Positions 8,603-18,806 of a stretch of DNA of 64,000 nt are shown in pieces. The DNA is from an uncultured Prochlorococcus sp. (GTDB taxonomy: Bacteria; Cyanobacteriota; Cyanobacteriia; PCC-6307; Cyanobiaceae). The notes under the pieces were generated by a model. That model saw only the letters and a program-made list of their open reading frames with translations, searched no databases and was not told where the DNA came from. Where the stretch lies: positions 22,043-86,042 of the forward strand of contig NZ_CACOFR010000008.1 of the NCBI RefSeq assembly GCF_902626525.1. Reading direction: 5' to 3'. The translations under genes and the position numbers were made by a program. How positions within the stretch are numbered: the stretch's first letter is position 1; each line of letters starts with the position of its first letter.

Positions 8603-10642
8603 ATGAATAACTATAAGCTTCAAGCTCCTTACGAGCCAAATGGAGATCAGCCAGAAGCTATTAAAAAATTAGTTAAAGGTGTTAATAGTGGTAAAGAGTT
8701 TCAGACTCTTTTAGGAGCTACTGGAACTGGTAAAACATTTACTATTGCAAATGTAATCCAACAAACAGGAAGGCCAGCCCTTGTATTAGCTCATAACAAA
8801 ACGCTAGCTGCACAGCTATGTAATGAATTAAGGGAGTTTTTCCCAAAAAATGCTGTAGAGTATTTCATCTCTTACTACGATTATTATCAACCTGAAGCTT
8901 ATGTCCCTGTAAGTGATACTTACATAGCTAAAACTGCTTCAATTAATGAAGAAATAGATATGCTTAGGCATTCTGCAACACGCTCATTATTTGAGAGAAA
9001 AGATGTAATTGTTGTAGCTTCAATAAGTTGTATTTATGGTCTTGGTATACCGAGTGAGTATTTAAAAGCTGCAGTTAAATTTGAAGTTGGAAAATCAATA
9101 AATCTACGTTCTTCTTTGAGGTCTCTTGTTGAAAATCAATATACGAGAAATGATATTGAAATTACAAGAGGTAGATTCAGAATTAAAGGTGATGTTTTAG
9201 AAATTGGTCCAGCTTATGAAGATAGATTAATAAGAATCGAATTATTTGGTGATGAAGTCGAGGCCATTAGATATGTTGACCCAACTACCGGAGAAATACT
9301 TGAAAGTTTGGAACAAGTTAGCGTTTACCCAGCGAAGCATTTTGTGACTCCAAAAGAAAGACTTGAGAGTGCAATAAGTGCAATTAGAAGTGAATTAAAA
9401 ACTCAACTCGATAAATTTACATATGAAGGAAAATTATTAGAAGCGCAACGTTTAGAACAACGCACGAAATATGATTTAGAAATGCTTAAAGAGGTTGGAT
9501 ATTGCAATGGAGTTGAGAATTATGCTCGTCATTTATCAGGCAGAGAGGAAGGTTCACCGCCAGAATGCTTAATAGATTACTTTCCTAAAGATTGGTTGTT
9601 GGTAGTTGATGAGAGTCATGTAACATGTCCTCAACTTCATGCGATGTACAACGGTGATCAATCTAGAAAAAAAGTTTTAATAGATCATGGTTTTAGATTG
9701 CCAAGTGCTGCAGATAATAGACCTTTAAAATGTGAAGAGTTTTGGGAAAAATCAAAACAGACATTATTTATTAGTGCAACTCCCGGTCAATGGGAATTAG
9801 ATCAATGTGATGGTCAATTTATTGAGCAAGTTATAAGACCAACTGGAGTATTAGATCCTGTAATTGATGTAAGACCTAGTGAGGGCCAAATAGAAGATCT
9901 TTTAGCTGAAATAAGAATTAGAGCTGAAAAGAATCAAAGAGTACTAGTGACAACACTTACTAAGAGAATGGCTGAAGATCTAACTGATTTTTTATCTGAA
10001 AATAAAGTTAGAGTTAGATATTTGCATTCCGAAATTCATTCAATTGAAAGAATTGAAATTATTCAAGACCTTAGAGTGGGCGAATATGATGTTTTGGTTG
10101 GAGTTAATTTATTAAGAGAGGGATTAGATCTTCCTGAAGTATCGTTAGTCGCCATTTTAGATGCTGATAAAGAAGGTTTTTTGAGAGCAGAAAGGTCATT
10201 AATTCAAACGATAGGAAGAGCTGCAAGACATGTTGAAGGTGTTGCCTTGCTTTATGCAGATAATTTTACAGATTCAATGAAAAGAGCAATATCTGAAACT
10301 GAAAGAAGAAGAACTATTCAAAAAAAATATAATCAGGTCAATGGTATTACACCAAAACCTGCAGGTAAAAAGATAGAAAATTCAATATTATCTTTTCTAG
10401 AACTTTCCAGAAAATTAGATTCTGGAGGTTTATCTAAAGATTTAATAAATATAGTTAATAATAAAACTGACGCAATTCTCAATTCCAGCGATAATCAATG
10501 TTTGCTCGAAGAATTGCCTGATTTGATAGAAAAATTAGAAATTAAAATGAAAGATGCTGCAAAAGAATTAAATTTTGAAGAAGCAGCAAATTTGAGGGAT
10601 AGAATCAAAAAATTAAGACAAAAATTGGCAAGAAATAACTAA
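8603..10642 (+). CDS. uvrB: UvrB, excinuclease ABC subunit B
   Basis: Damage-verifying helicase subunit of nucleotide excision repair; UvrA loads it and it recruits UvrC. The 679-residue protein has the Q-motif NGDQPEAI near 13-20, Walker A GATGTGKT at 38-45, and the beta-hairpin region [13 protein letters not shown] around 91-103. The DESH motif (VVDESH) is near 333 and helicase motif VI (QTIGRAAR) near 535. The C-terminal UVR motif that contacts UvrC covers the last ~35 residues ([15 protein letters not shown]). A TTG one codon upstream could extend it by one residue; I chose the ATG at 8603. It converges on lysC with a 6-bp gap. Confidence 0.97.
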   Translation: MNNYKLQAPYEPNGDQPEAIKKLVKGVNSGKEFQTLLGATGTGKTFTIANVIQQTGRPALVLAHNKTLAAQLCNELREFFPKNAVEYFISYYDYYQPEAYVPVSDTYIAKTASINEEIDMLRHSATRSLFERKDVIVVASISCIYGLGIPSEYLKAAVKFEVGKSINLRSSLRSLVENQYTRNDIEITRGRFRIKGDVLEIGPAYEDRLIRIELFGDEVEAIRYVDPTTGEILESLEQVSVYPAKHFVTPKERLESAISAIRSELKTQLDKFTYEGKLLEAQRLEQRTKYDLEMLKEVGYCNGVENYARHLSGREEGSPPECLIDYFPKDWLLVVDESHVTCPQLHAMYNGDQSRKKVLIDHGFRLPSAADNRPLKCEEFWEKSKQTLFISATPGQWELDQCDGQFIEQVIRPTGVLDPVIDVRPSEGQIEDLLAEIRIRAEKNQRVLVTTLTKRMAEDLTDFLSENKVRVRYLHSEIHSIERIEIIQDLRVGEYDVLVGVNLLREGLDLPEVSLVAILDADKEGFLRAERSLIQTIGRAARHVEGVALLYADNFTDSMKRAISETERRRTIQKKYNQVNGITPKPAGKKIENSILSFLELSRKLDSGGLSKDLINIVNNKTDAILNSSDNQCLLEELPDLIEKLEIKMKDAAKELNFEEAANLRDRIKKLRQKLARNN

Positions 10643-10648
10643 AATTAC

Positions 10649-12409
10649 TTATTTATCTAATTCGAAATAATTATGAATCGCACTTACTGCTTTGTCACAA
10701 TCTTTTTCTAAGACAATACATGAAGTCCTAATTTCACTAGTGGCAATCATTTCTATATTGATATTTTGGTCAGCCAGTGCCCTAAATATTTTTCCAGCCG
10801 TTCCAACCTTAAATGCCATTCCCGCTCCTACAGTACTTACTTTGGCTATCGCAGGGCCATCTTCAATGTATGAGCCAGGTAATTTTTTTCTTAAGGCCTC
10901 AAAAACTAAGCTAGCTTTTTTCCTATCTTGCTTATTCATTGTAAGACTAATATCCTTAGTTTTTAAAGAAGAAATTCTTTCAGACTGCACGATCGTATCG
11001 AAAATTAAATTATTTTCAGCTAATGCTAAACATATTGATGCTGCTACACCTGGACGATCAGGCACTTTTCTAAAACTTACTTGAACTTGGTTTTTATCTA
11101 ATGCAATTCCTCTTACTTCAGGTTGATCTTCTCTTTCGCAAATTGGATTTAAAAATATTTGTGTATCAGATAATTTAAATTTATCTGCAACAAATCTAAT
11201 AGCTTTTGGAAGATTATTAATTTCAATTACACAGCTTACTTTAATTTCGCTAGTAGCTATTAACCTTACATTTATATTTGCTTGAGATAAAGTATCAAAT
11301 AAATCAGCTGAGACACTTGGCCTCCCCATGATTCCTGCACCTTGAATACTTAATTTAGTCATGTTTTTCTTGAGATTGTAATCACCTCCCAATTGACTAG
11401 TTATAAGTTCACATTGTTCTTCAGTTTTTTTAATTTCCAATTCACTTACAGTAAATGTAATATCGTTATTATTTCCGTCATGTGTTGTTTGTATGATTAA
11501 ATCGACATTAATACTTGCTTCTGATAATTTTTCAAATATTTTTGCTGCAATCCCAGGTTTATCAGGAAGGTTTGAGATACTGAATACTGCTTGGTTCTCT
11601 AATACTTCAAGACTATTTACTGTTTTTGTTAATTCTAAGCTTCCTCTTTTGAGAGGGAGAGGTTTGATATGGCTTTGTAAAATAGTTCCATTTGAATCGC
11701 TTTGACTTGATTTGACACATAATTTAATTCCATAATTACGAGCTATTTCTACAGCTCTTGGATGAAGAACTGATGCACCAACGCTTGCAAGTTCAAGCAT
11801 TTCTTCACAACTAATTTCATTTAAGAGTTTTGCATTTGGAACAATTCTTGGATCAGTAGTAAGAACTCCAGGTACGTCTGTATAAATTTCACAAGTTTCA
11901 GCTCCTAAAGCTGTTGACAAGGCAACCGCAGAAGTGTCTGACCCACCTCTTCCCAAAGTTGTAATTTCCATTGATCCGGTATGGCTTAATGATGTACCTT
12001 GAAATCCAGCAACTACTACAACAAATCCTTGATCTATATAGTTTCTTATTCTTTCTATTTTAATGTCAAGGATTCTTGCTTTTCCATGAATTGATTCAGT
12101 AATGATTCCTACTTGGCTACCTGTCATGGAAATTGCGGGTATTCCATATTCATTTAATGTCATTGATAGCAAAGCTATTGTTACTTGCTCTCCAGTTGAG
12201 AGAAGCATATCTAATTCTCTTCGATTAGGATTTTTGCTTATTGATTCTGCTAAACAATTTAATTTATCTGTAGTATGACCCATCGCCGAAACAACTACGA
12301 CAATATCATTACCTGCCTCTTTACTTTGACAAATGGTAGTAGCAATATTTTTAATTTTTTTTATATCACCGACAGAAGTACCGCCAAATTTTTTTACTAG
12401 TAAAGCCAT
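10649..12409 (-). CDS. lysC: Aspartate kinase with two tandem ACT pairs
   Basis: Phosphorylates aspartate, the entry reaction of lysine, threonine and methionine synthesis; asd and dapA at 2.7-4.7 kb carry the next steps. The kinase domain covers about residues 1-245, with KKFGGTSVGD at 6-15 and the aspartate/ATP region TLGRGGSDTSAVA near 150. The rest (to 586) holds four ACT domains in two pairs, at roughly 265-420 and 430-586. The near-repeat NINVRLIATSEIKVSC / NINIEMIATSEIRTSC in the second and fourth marks the duplication. Most bacterial enzymes have two ACT domains and ~400-450 residues; the doubled form is known from cyanobacteria. It implies feedback control by lysine and/or threonine. 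Confidence 0.95.
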   Translation of the reverse strand: MALLVKKFGGTSVGDIKKIKNIATTICQSKEAGNDIVVVVSAMGHTTDKLNCLAESISKNPNRRELDMLLSTGEQVTIALLSMTLNEYGIPAISMTGSQVGIITESIHGKARILDIKIERIRNYIDQGFVVVVAGFQGTSLSHTGSMEITTLGRGGSDTSAVALSTALGAETCEIYTDVPGVLTTDPRIVPNAKLLNEISCEEMLELASVGASVLHPRAVEIARNYGIKLCVKSSQSDSNGTILQSHIKPLPLKRGSLELTKTVNSLEVLENQAVFSISNLPDKPGIAAKIFEKLSEASINVDLIIQTTHDGNNNDITFTVSELEIKKTEEQCELITSQLGGDYNLKKNMTKLSIQGAGIMGRPSVSADLFDTLSQANINVRLIATSEIKVSCVIEINNLPKAIRFVADKFKLSDTQIFLNPICEREDQPEVRGIALDKNQVQVSFRKVPDRPGVAASICLALAENNLIFDTIVQSERISSLKTKDISLTMNKQDRKKASLVFEALRKKLPGSYIEDGPAIAKVSTVGAGMAFKVGTAGKIFRALADQNINIEMIATSEIRTSCIVLEKDCDKAVSAIHNYFELDK

Positions 12410-12448
12410 ATTTAAATCATAATGTAAATTCTTAAACTTATTATGTGG

Positions 12449-13450
12449 TTAAATTAAATTAATTAAATTCTCGGTAAAAACATTTAAAGGATTATTACCT
12501 TGTTTTAGTAATGATTCAATATCTAATAAGATACTTATCAAATTAATTAAATATTCTTGTGATATATTTTTTACTTTTTTTCGAATAAAAAAAATTCTTC
12601 TTGGATTAGAAATGCCTGCAAGATTACAAATCTTTTCTGCATTATCGTTACCTGAATTAACTGCTAATTTTATAATGGTATGAATTCTTATTTGACTAAT
12701 TAAGCCTGAATTTAGTCTTAAAGCAGGCTCTCCTTTCTGTAAGGAATAATTTATTTCAATGAGGCTTTCATTGATTTTTTTTTGTAAGAGAAGATCAATG
12801 ATTTTGAAAATGTTGGATTGATGATCACTAAATATTTTTTCTACATCAATACTTTTAAGAAAAAGTTGTGAATTCGAATCACTTACTTCTGCAGAAAGGT
12901 ATGTTTTTGCTTTGGCTAATTCATTTATTATTTTAAAGCTATCATTTCCAACAGAATCAACAATTAATTCAGCTGCATTTTTTTCAATTTTGATATTCAT
13001 TTCATTTGCTGCATCTTCTAAAAATCTTTTTTGTCCCTCAAAGTCCCAGATTTCTGGTAATGTAAATGAGTTTTCTTTGGCTAAATTATTTTTTATAAGC
13101 TTTTGTAAAAATTTAGTACTCTTTAGTCTTGAATCTGGTTTTTTTGTATTTTGTAAAATCAGATAAGTATTTTGTGGTATGTTGTCATAAATTTTTTCAA
13201 ATTTAGTTCTTAGATCCTCATTTTTTGCAGTAAAAATTGGATTATTTTTCAATGTAACTATTCTGCATCCATCTCCAAAAGGAGGTGTAAGAACTTCATC
13301 AAAAGCTTTATTTACTTGCTCATTATCGTCTCCATTTAAATTAGTGACGTTTATTTCTTTCCATTCTTTAGATACTTCCTTATCAATTAATTTTTGAATA
13401 AATGTATTTTGAGCACTTAAATCATTACCCCATAATATTTGTATTGGCAT
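12449..13450 (-). CDS. holA: DNA polymerase III, delta subunit
   Basis: Delta is the clamp-loader subunit that opens the beta sliding clamp. The 333-residue product starts MPIQILWGNDLSAQNTFIQK, and the N-terminal AAA+-like fold includes the strand LTPPFGDGCRIVTLKN (about 54-69) typical of the family. A degenerate ATPase core and a helical C-terminal collar follow. Delta lacks a functional P-loop, and none is seen here. Sequence similarity is low in this family, so the assignment rests on length, the FGDGCRIV region and overall pattern. It sits 39 bp upstream of lysC on the minus strand and diverges from cobH. Confidence 0.85.
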   Translation of the reverse strand: MPIQILWGNDLSAQNTFIQKLIDKEVSKEWKEINVTNLNGDDNEQVNKAFDEVLTPPFGDGCRIVTLKNNPIFTAKNEDLRTKFEKIYDNIPQNTYLILQNTKKPDSRLKSTKFLQKLIKNNLAKENSFTLPEIWDFEGQKRFLEDAANEMNIKIEKNAAELIVDSVGNDSFKIINELAKAKTYLSAEVSDSNSQLFLKSIDVEKIFSDHQSNIFKIIDLLLQKKINESLIEINYSLQKGEPALRLNSGLISQIRIHTIIKLAVNSGNDNAEKICNLAGISNPRRIFFIRKKVKNISQEYLINLISILLDIESLLKQGNNPLNVFTENLINLI

Positions 13451-13508
13451 AATCGCTCAATAAAAATCATATATTAACTATGATTACTTTTAACATAAAT
13501 AAAATTTA

Positions 13509-14132
13509 ATGGTAATAGATCATCCAATTTTTTTGGAAAGTATCAGATTTATAAGATCTCATTTAAGAGCAAATGATCTAAATTATTTGGAAAAAAAAGT
13601 TTTAGAGAGATTAGTGCATACTTCAGGAGATTTTTCTGTTCAAAATCTTATAAATTTTAGTGAAGGTGCTTGTGAAAAGGGCCTTCAGGCACTCAAAAAT
13701 GGTGCTCCGATTTTAACTGATACCGATATGGCTGCAGCAGCTATAAAATCTATGGTAGAAAATACCACTAAGAATAAATTATTCACTGCAAGAATGTGGT
13801 TTGGAAAAAATAATCATACAAAATTAACGAAAACTGCATATGGCTTAAGTGAAGGTTGGAAGGAGTTATCTATTGAAAATTCCGGAATGAAATCACCTCT
13901 TATTGTAATTGGCAGTTCTCCAACAGCTTTAACGTATTTAATTGATATTTTAGAGAATGAAAAAAATTTACCTAGTTTAATTATCGGAATGCCCGTTGGA
14001 TTTATTGGAGTAGAGAAAAGCAAAAACAAACTAATTTCTACCGATCTTCCTAGAATTGTTTTGAATTCAACTAGAGGAGGTGCTGCGATGGCAGCTGCTG
14101 CAGTTAATGCCTTGTTGAGGGAGACTATTTAA
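13509..14132 (+). CDS. cobH: Precorrin-8X methylmutase
   Basis: Moves a methyl group from C11 to C12 to give hydrogenobyrinic or cobyrinic acid in the corrin-ring pathway of (pseudo)cobalamin synthesis. The 207-residue protein has the catalytic histidine at 37 in ERLVHTSGD, the ILTDTDMAAAAI stretch at about 71-82, and the glycine motif GMPVGFIGVEKSK near 160. The C-terminal RGGAAMAAAAVNAL is also typical. It diverges from holA (58-bp spacer) and converges on mutS (31-bp gap). It is a lone cob gene, as is usual in picocyanobacteria where the pathway is scattered. Confidence 0.94.
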   Translation: MVIDHPIFLESIRFIRSHLRANDLNYLEKKVLERLVHTSGDFSVQNLINFSEGACEKGLQALKNGAPILTDTDMAAAAIKSMVENTTKNKLFTARMWFGKNNHTKLTKTAYGLSEGWKELSIENSGMKSPLIVIGSSPTALTYLIDILENEKNLPSLIIGMPVGFIGVEKSKNKLISTDLPRIVLNSTRGGAAMAAAAVNALLRETI

Positions 14133-14163
14133 AAAGTATTTATCTTATAAAAATGTGCAAAAA

Positions 14164-16905
14164 TTAATCAATATCGTTATTTAATTTATTATTTTTTTCT
14201 AAAACATTTAAAACTGATTTTGCTTTTTCTATAACTTCTTTTGGAATTCCTGCTAATTTAGCTGCTTCTATACCATAGCTTTTGTTTGAACCTCCTTTAG
14301 CAATCTTATGACTAAAAATCAGTTGGTCATTCCTTTGCTCTACTAAAACTTGAAAATTTTCAATATTCTTATTTGAATTTTTTAAGTAATTCAATTCATG
14401 ATAGTGCGTGGCAAAAATAGTATTACATTTGATTTTTTGTGCAAGATATTCACTTACCGACCAAGCTATTGAAAGGCCATCAAAAGTAGATGTCCCTCTA
14501 CCTATCTCATCGAGCAAAACTAGTGAGCTAGAAGTTGCCTGATTTAAAATTGATGCAGTTTCAGACATTTCTACCATAAATGTTGATTGTCCGGATGATT
14601 GATCATCAACTGCTCCAATCCTTGTAAAGATCCTATCTGAAATTTTGATTTCAGCATTATTGGCAGGAACAAAGCTACCAATTTGTGCAAGAATTTGAAT
14701 CAAACCAATTTGTCTTATAAAGCAACTTTTTCCGCTTGCATTTGGGCCTGTTAGTATAATTAATTTTTGATTATCTTCAAAAGAGATATCATTCGCTATA
14801 AACTTTTTATCATTTAACAATTGCTCTACTATTGGATTTCTTCCCTCAATAATTCGTGTACTATTTTTTTTAGTTGAATCATTAATTGGTATTAATAAAG
14901 GTTTTTTAAAATTGTTTTCTACTGAAGTAATTGATAAACCAAGCAATGCATCAAGAGATGCTATGGATTTTGCGATTAATCTTATTTCTTTTGTTTTTTC
15001 AGCAACAATATTTCTTAATTTGCAGAAAATTTCATATTCTCTTGATGACGCTCTACTTTTTATCTGGAAAATCTTATTTTCTTTATTTTTAATTTCTGAA
15101 GTAATATACCTTTCCTCATTAGTCAGTGTCTGCCTTTTAATCCAATGTTGAGGAGCTAAATTAACTTTTGATTTATTAATAGAAATGTAATAACCAAAAT
15201 TTTTATGAAATTGAATTTTTAGGTTTGAAATTTTGCTAATTTTTCTTTCTTTTAATTCTTCTTTATTTAGCCACTCAGAGTAATCATCCATTAAGTTGCG
15301 TAAACCATCCAATATGTTGTCAACACCATCGTGGATCATCCCGCCTTCACTTATATTTAGAGGAGGATTTTCTATTAGTTTAAAACTTATAGTATCAGCT
15401 AATTCTAAGAGTTCTTCATCAATATTTTTTAATTGGTCAGTCCAATCTGGGAGATCGTATTTAAATAATTCAATTATTGATTTTAGTCTAGGCAATTTTT
15501 TTAGACCTTCCGCTATTGCAATTAAGTCTCTAGGACTTGCATGACCTGCACAAGCTCTACCTGCAAGTCTTTCTAGATCCCCCATTGCTCTAAGTAAATT
15601 TTGGGTATCTATACGTAATTGTTTAGATTCAATAAAGTTTGTAATTATATTTTGTCTTTTATAAATTTCATTAACGTTTAATAGTGGTGCATCTATCCAC
15701 CTTCTTAAACATCTTGCACCCATACAAGTATAAGTTCTATCAATACTCCATAGTAGCGAACCTACATAATTATTTTCTCGTTGTGTATTTTTGATTTCTA
15801 AGTTCTTTTGAGTTTGATAATCAATAATTAATTTGTTATGACCAAATTGAATTTGTGGAAAGTCTAATGAGATTTTTACAGAAGAATCTTTATCTAAATT
15901 TGAAGGATTAATTTTTTCTAAATAATTTAATAAACCTCCAAGTGATCTAGTCGCATTGATTAAATTTTTTAGTCCTATTCCCTCTATACTTGCAATATGG
16001 AAATATTTTTTTATTAGATAATTTGCTTCATTAATGCCAAAATTAGTATCTTGAGAAACAGTATATGTAATTTGACTATTCCCTTTAATTAATAAATTTC
16101 TTACTTCATTGCTTCCAACAATGATTTCTGAAGAATCTAATTTAATAATTTCATCAAATAGTTTTAAAAGAGATTGACCTTCTAGAGTTATTAATTCTCC
16201 TGTACTTACATCAGCTTTTGATATACCCCATTCATAAGCTTCATCTGAGTTTTCTTCTGATAAGTAAATAGCAGTAATCCAATTATTTTTCTTCGCTATC
16301 AACATCCCCTCTTCAATTACAGTTCCGGGAGTAATAATTCTTGTTATTCCTCTTTTAATTGGAGTCCCGTAATTGCCAGAACTTTTTTCTAATTGGTCGC
16401 ATATAACCACAGAATAATTTTTTTTAATTAAATCAGCACAGTATCTCTCCAATGCATGATAAGGAACCCCCGCCATAGGGATCTTACCAATCTCTTTCCC
16501 AGCATCTTTACTGGTAAGTGTTATTTCTAAAAGGTTAGATATTAATACAGCGTCCTCAAAAAAACATTCAAAAAAATCTCCCAATCTATATAGCAATAAC
16601 CTATCTTTATTTTCTTCTTTTAGAGTTACATAATGCTTCATTACAGGAGTTAATTTCAGTTTTGAAATTGTTTTATAGCTATAAGATTCTTCATTGATGC
16701 AAACATTTTTGTTATTTGAAATTAAATCAGTCTTGAATTTATTTATTAAATTAGTTGAATTTTTTCTTTGTCTAGGTCTTTTTTGCGATTCTTTTTTTAA
16801 ATCTTCCAAAGATAAATCTTCTGGAATTTTTGTTATTTCTTTTTGCTCATTATTTTCATTATCAATCGCAAATAAATTTTTTTGTATTATCGTATCTTCT
16901 TGCAT
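14164..16905 (-). CDS. mutS: DNA mismatch repair protein MutS
   Basis: Recognises mismatches and starts repair. In the 913-residue protein the mismatch-binding domain begins near residue 88 (LTPVMKHYV) and has the mismatch-stacking F-x-E signature in GDFFECF (about 109-115). The Walker A loop is [10 protein letters not shown] near 720, the signature STFMVEM near 770 and Walker [13 protein letters not shown] near 792. About 85 residues precede the conserved start; they are polar and contain QKNLF at 8-12, matching the beta-clamp-binding pentapeptide pattern Q-x-x-L-F. The nearest neighbour on the other side is psbZ, in divergent orientation. Confidence 0.95.
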   Translation of the reverse strand: MQEDTIIQKNLFAIDNENNEQKEITKIPEDLSLEDLKKESQKRPRQRKNSTNLINKFKTDLISNNKNVCINEESYSYKTISKLKLTPVMKHYVTLKEENKDRLLLYRLGDFFECFFEDAVLISNLLEITLTSKDAGKEIGKIPMAGVPYHALERYCADLIKKNYSVVICDQLEKSSGNYGTPIKRGITRIITPGTVIEEGMLIAKKNNWITAIYLSEENSDEAYEWGISKADVSTGELITLEGQSLLKLFDEIIKLDSSEIIVGSNEVRNLLIKGNSQITYTVSQDTNFGINEANYLIKKYFHIASIEGIGLKNLINATRSLGGLLNYLEKINPSNLDKDSSVKISLDFPQIQFGHNKLIIDYQTQKNLEIKNTQRENNYVGSLLWSIDRTYTCMGARCLRRWIDAPLLNVNEIYKRQNIITNFIESKQLRIDTQNLLRAMGDLERLAGRACAGHASPRDLIAIAEGLKKLPRLKSIIELFKYDLPDWTDQLKNIDEELLELADTISFKLIENPPLNISEGGMIHDGVDNILDGLRNLMDDYSEWLNKEELKERKISKISNLKIQFHKNFGYYISINKSKVNLAPQHWIKRQTLTNEERYITSEIKNKENKIFQIKSRASSREYEIFCKLRNIVAEKTKEIRLIAKSIASLDALLGLSITSVENNFKKPLLIPINDSTKKNSTRIIEGRNPIVEQLLNDKKFIANDISFEDNQKLIILTGPNASGKSCFIRQIGLIQILAQIGSFVPANNAEIKISDRIFTRIGAVDDQSSGQSTFMVEMSETASILNQATSSSLVLLDEIGRGTSTFDGLSIAWSVSEYLAQKIKCNTIFATHYHELNYLKNSNKNIENFQVLVEQRNDQLIFSHKIAKGGSNKSYGIEAAKLAGIPKEVIEKAKSVLNVLEKNNKLNNDID

Positions 16906-16993
16906 ACTTTTTTAAATCCTAAATAGATATTAGGTAGAAAATATTTTTTTGCATCTCAAAGTGGCTTAAAGTATGTAAATTTTCTCTAAAAAT

Positions 16994-17025
16994 TCTCATT
17001 TTCATGAGATTATAGTATTTATAAT
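16994..17025 (+). promoter_or_regulatory. Candidate psbZ promoter with upstream inverted repeat
   Basis: TATAAT at 17020-17025 is a good -10 box, 23 bases before the psbZ ATG; TATAGT at 17011-17016 is an alternative. Just upstream, 16994-17009 is a perfect 6-bp inverted repeat TCTCAT-TTTC-ATGAGA that covers the -35 zone, where a regulator could bind. No -35 hexamer is evident. Confidence 0.45.
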
Positions 17026-17048
17026 AATTTGAAAACTAGAACTCAATT

Positions 17049-17246
17049 ATGCAGGCCGTTAACTTTTTCTTTGTAAATGCTCTATTATTTGCTTCTCTAA
17101 TAGCGGTAGTTGGAGTACCTGTTTTATATGTAACTCAACCTTCTAATGAGGAGGGGCAGCGAGAAAATAGGAGAAAAATTTATTCCATCGCTGCTGTATG
17201 GGTTGTTTTGGTTTTTGTTACAGGAATTGTTTCTTCTCTGGTTTGA
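17049..17246 (+). CDS. psbZ: Photosystem II protein PsbZ
   Basis: A 65-residue two-helix membrane subunit at the periphery of photosystem II, involved in antenna-core contact and photoprotection. Helix 1 is about residues 4-26 (FFFVNALLFASLIAVVGVPV) and helix 2 about 45-63 (SIAAVWVVLVFVTGIVSS). A charged loop NEEGQRENRRK joins them; this hairpin and the YVTQPSNEEGQ turn identify PsbZ (Ycf9). Length matches the family (about 62). It diverges from mutS, and ribH follows 49 bp downstream on the same strand. Confidence 0.93.
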   Translation: MQAVNFFFVNALLFASLIAVVGVPVLYVTQPSNEEGQRENRRKIYSIAAVWVVLVFVTGIVSSLV

Positions 17247-17295
17247 ACTTAATACCTTTTCGTGAGAGTCTATTTATATCACTATGAAAAATTAA

Positions 17296-17775
17296 ATGGC
17301 TATTTTTGAGGGCTCTTTTACTAATGTATCTACTTTAAAAGTAGGAATTGTAATAGCAAGATTTAATGATTTAATTACAAATAAAATACTATCTGGTTGT
17401 CTGGATTGTCTAAAAAGACATGGACTAGATACTTCTGAATTAAGTAGTCAAGTTGATATTGTTTGGGTACCTGGTTCATTAGAATTACCAATTGCAGCAA
17501 AAACTCTCATGAAAAAAAAGAATTATGATGTTGTAATTGCCCTTGGAGCCGTTATACGTGGTGAAACTTCTCACTATGATGTAGTTGTATCTGAAGCTAG
17601 CAAAGGTATTTATCATGTCTCAAATGAAAATAATGTTCCAATTATTTTCGGAGTTTTAACCACCGATACTATGCAGCAGGCTTTAGAAAGAGCAGGGATT
17701 AAGAATAATCTTGGTTGGAATTATGCTTTACAAGCAATTGAGATGGGATCGTTAATTAAAAATTTAAATAAATAA
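17296..17775 (+). CDS. ribH: 6,7-dimethyl-8-ribityllumazine synthase
   Basis: Penultimate enzyme of riboflavin synthesis; joins 5-amino-6-ribitylamino-uracil with 3,4-dihydroxy-2-butanone 4-phosphate. The 159-residue protein has IVIARFND near 18-25, WVPGSLELP near 56-64 and the phosphate-binding loop [12 protein letters not shown] at about 83-94, whose final HYD includes the proton-transfer histidine. The C-terminal [16 protein letters not shown] is also canonical. Length is normal. tRNA-Gly follows 53 bp later. Confidence 0.96.
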   Translation: MAIFEGSFTNVSTLKVGIVIARFNDLITNKILSGCLDCLKRHGLDTSELSSQVDIVWVPGSLELPIAAKTLMKKKNYDVVIALGAVIRGETSHYDVVVSEASKGIYHVSNENNVPIIFGVLTTDTMQQALERAGIKNNLGWNYALQAIEMGSLIKNLNK

Positions 17776-17828
17776 AAATAATTATTTTTCTTATTAAGAC
17801 CTTCTTTGAGATAATATAGCAATGTTGT

Positions 17829-17900
17829 GCGGATGTAGCTCAGTGGTAGAGCATCTCCTTGCCAAGGAGAATGTCGAGAGTTCGAATCTCTTCATCCGCT
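17829..17900 (+). tRNA. tRNA-Gly (anticodon GCC)
   Basis: A complete 72-nt cloverleaf. The acceptor stem GCGGATG pairs with CATCCGC and the discriminator is T. The D arm contains GCTCAGTGGTAGAGC, the anticodon stem TCTCC/GGAGA closes the loop TTGCCAA (anticodon GCC), and the T arm is GAGAG-TTCGAAT-CTCTT. The CCA end is not encoded. A possible -10 (TAATAT near 17811) lies just upstream. Confidence 0.97.
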
Positions 17901-17945
17901 TTTTAAATTTGCATCTCTTAGAGTATTAAAATTAATAATTTTCCA

Positions 17946-18377
17946 ATGACAAGGGTTATTTCCAGAGAGGATTTAAGAGGTTTATTTACTAAACCTTATG
18001 GTGCAGATGCGCCAACAAAACAAAAATGGGAAGAATTTTATGATGAGAATGTTACTTTTGTAGACCCAACGCAAGAAACAGAGGGATTAGATTCTTATAT
18101 CAAAGCTCAAGAAAAACTTATTAAAAGATGTGACGATGTTTTTTTAGAAACTCATGCAATCTCGATAAGTGGAAGTTGTGGTTTCGTTGAATGGACAATG
18201 GGTTTAAAAATTATGGGTAAAGAATTTATTTACCCCGGAACTACTCGTTTATTATTTGGGGAAAATGGATTAATTAAAGAACACAGAGATTATTTTGATT
18301 TTTGTGGGCCAACTTTTGGACCAATCCCTATTTTAGGTCCTTTTATAAAATGGCTATATAGTAAATTTGTCTCTTAA
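17946..18377 (+). CDS. NTF2-like / SnoaL-type protein of unknown function
   Basis: A 143-residue protein with the order expected of the NTF2-like alpha-beta barrel: an N-terminal helix, a WEEFYDENVTFVDP segment (about 29-42) like those lining the SnoaL pocket, then beta strands (GFVEWTMGLKIMGKEF). A RDYFDF motif near 118-123 follows. Such folds serve as ketosteroid isomerases, cyclases or plain ligand binders, so no reaction can be given. The C-terminus is hydrophobic (GPIPILGPFIKWLYSKFV) and could touch a membrane. It ends 2 bp before the gtrA-like gene, so the two are probably co-transcribed. Confidence 0.65.
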   Translation: MTRVISREDLRGLFTKPYGADAPTKQKWEEFYDENVTFVDPTQETEGLDSYIKAQEKLIKRCDDVFLETHAISISGSCGFVEWTMGLKIMGKEFIYPGTTRLLFGENGLIKEHRDYFDFCGPTFGPIPILGPFIKWLYSKFVS

Positions 18378-18379
18378 AA

Positions 18380-18802
18380 TTGATTAGATTAAAAACAAAA
18401 CTACTTGAATATTATCGATTTCTTAAGAAAAATAATTTGCAAATATTTAGGTTTATAGCTTCTGGATTAGTAGCATCAGGTATTAACTTTTTAGTTTTTA
18501 ATTCAATATATTTAATGTTTAAAAAAATAGTTATAGCATCATTTTGTGGTTACTTTATAGGAATCTTATTCTCTTATACGCTTGCTAAAATTTGGGTATT
18601 TCAAAATAAATCAAGACAAAACTTTTTTAGATTTTTCCCTGCCTTTTGTCTTATTTATTTTTTAGGGGGAGTGGAAATGTCTTTTGTGATTGTTTTTTTA
18701 AATCAATTTTTAAATAATCATAAGATTGCGTGGTTATTTGGTGCCTTTATTGGATCCTTAAACAACTATTTTGGCTCAAAATATTTTTTGTTTAGGAAGT
18801 AA
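18380..18802 (+). CDS. GtrA family membrane protein
   Basis: A 140-residue protein with four predicted membrane helices, at about 23-45, 47-68, 83-106 and 112-133. It begins with the GtrA-type segment FRFIASGLVASGINFLVF. Members of this family are thought to help move lipid-linked sugars (often undecaprenyl-phosphate glucose) across the membrane or to assist glycan modification; the substrate here is unknown. The start is TTG at 18380: no ATG lies upstream in frame and the first internal methionine falls inside helix 2. It lies 2 bp after the NTF2-like gene and converges on a GNAT gene. Confidence 0.8.
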   Translation: MIRLKTKLLEYYRFLKKNNLQIFRFIASGLVASGINFLVFNSIYLMFKKIVIASFCGYFIGILFSYTLAKIWVFQNKSRQNFFRFFPAFCLIYFLGGVEMSFVIVFLNQFLNNHKIAWLFGAFIGSLNNYFGSKYFLFRK

Positions 18803-18806
18803 TCAC

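Noticed and set aside
10692..11084. A 130-codon plus-strand frame
   Set aside because: Antisense to the ACT domains of lysC, which are clearly coding.
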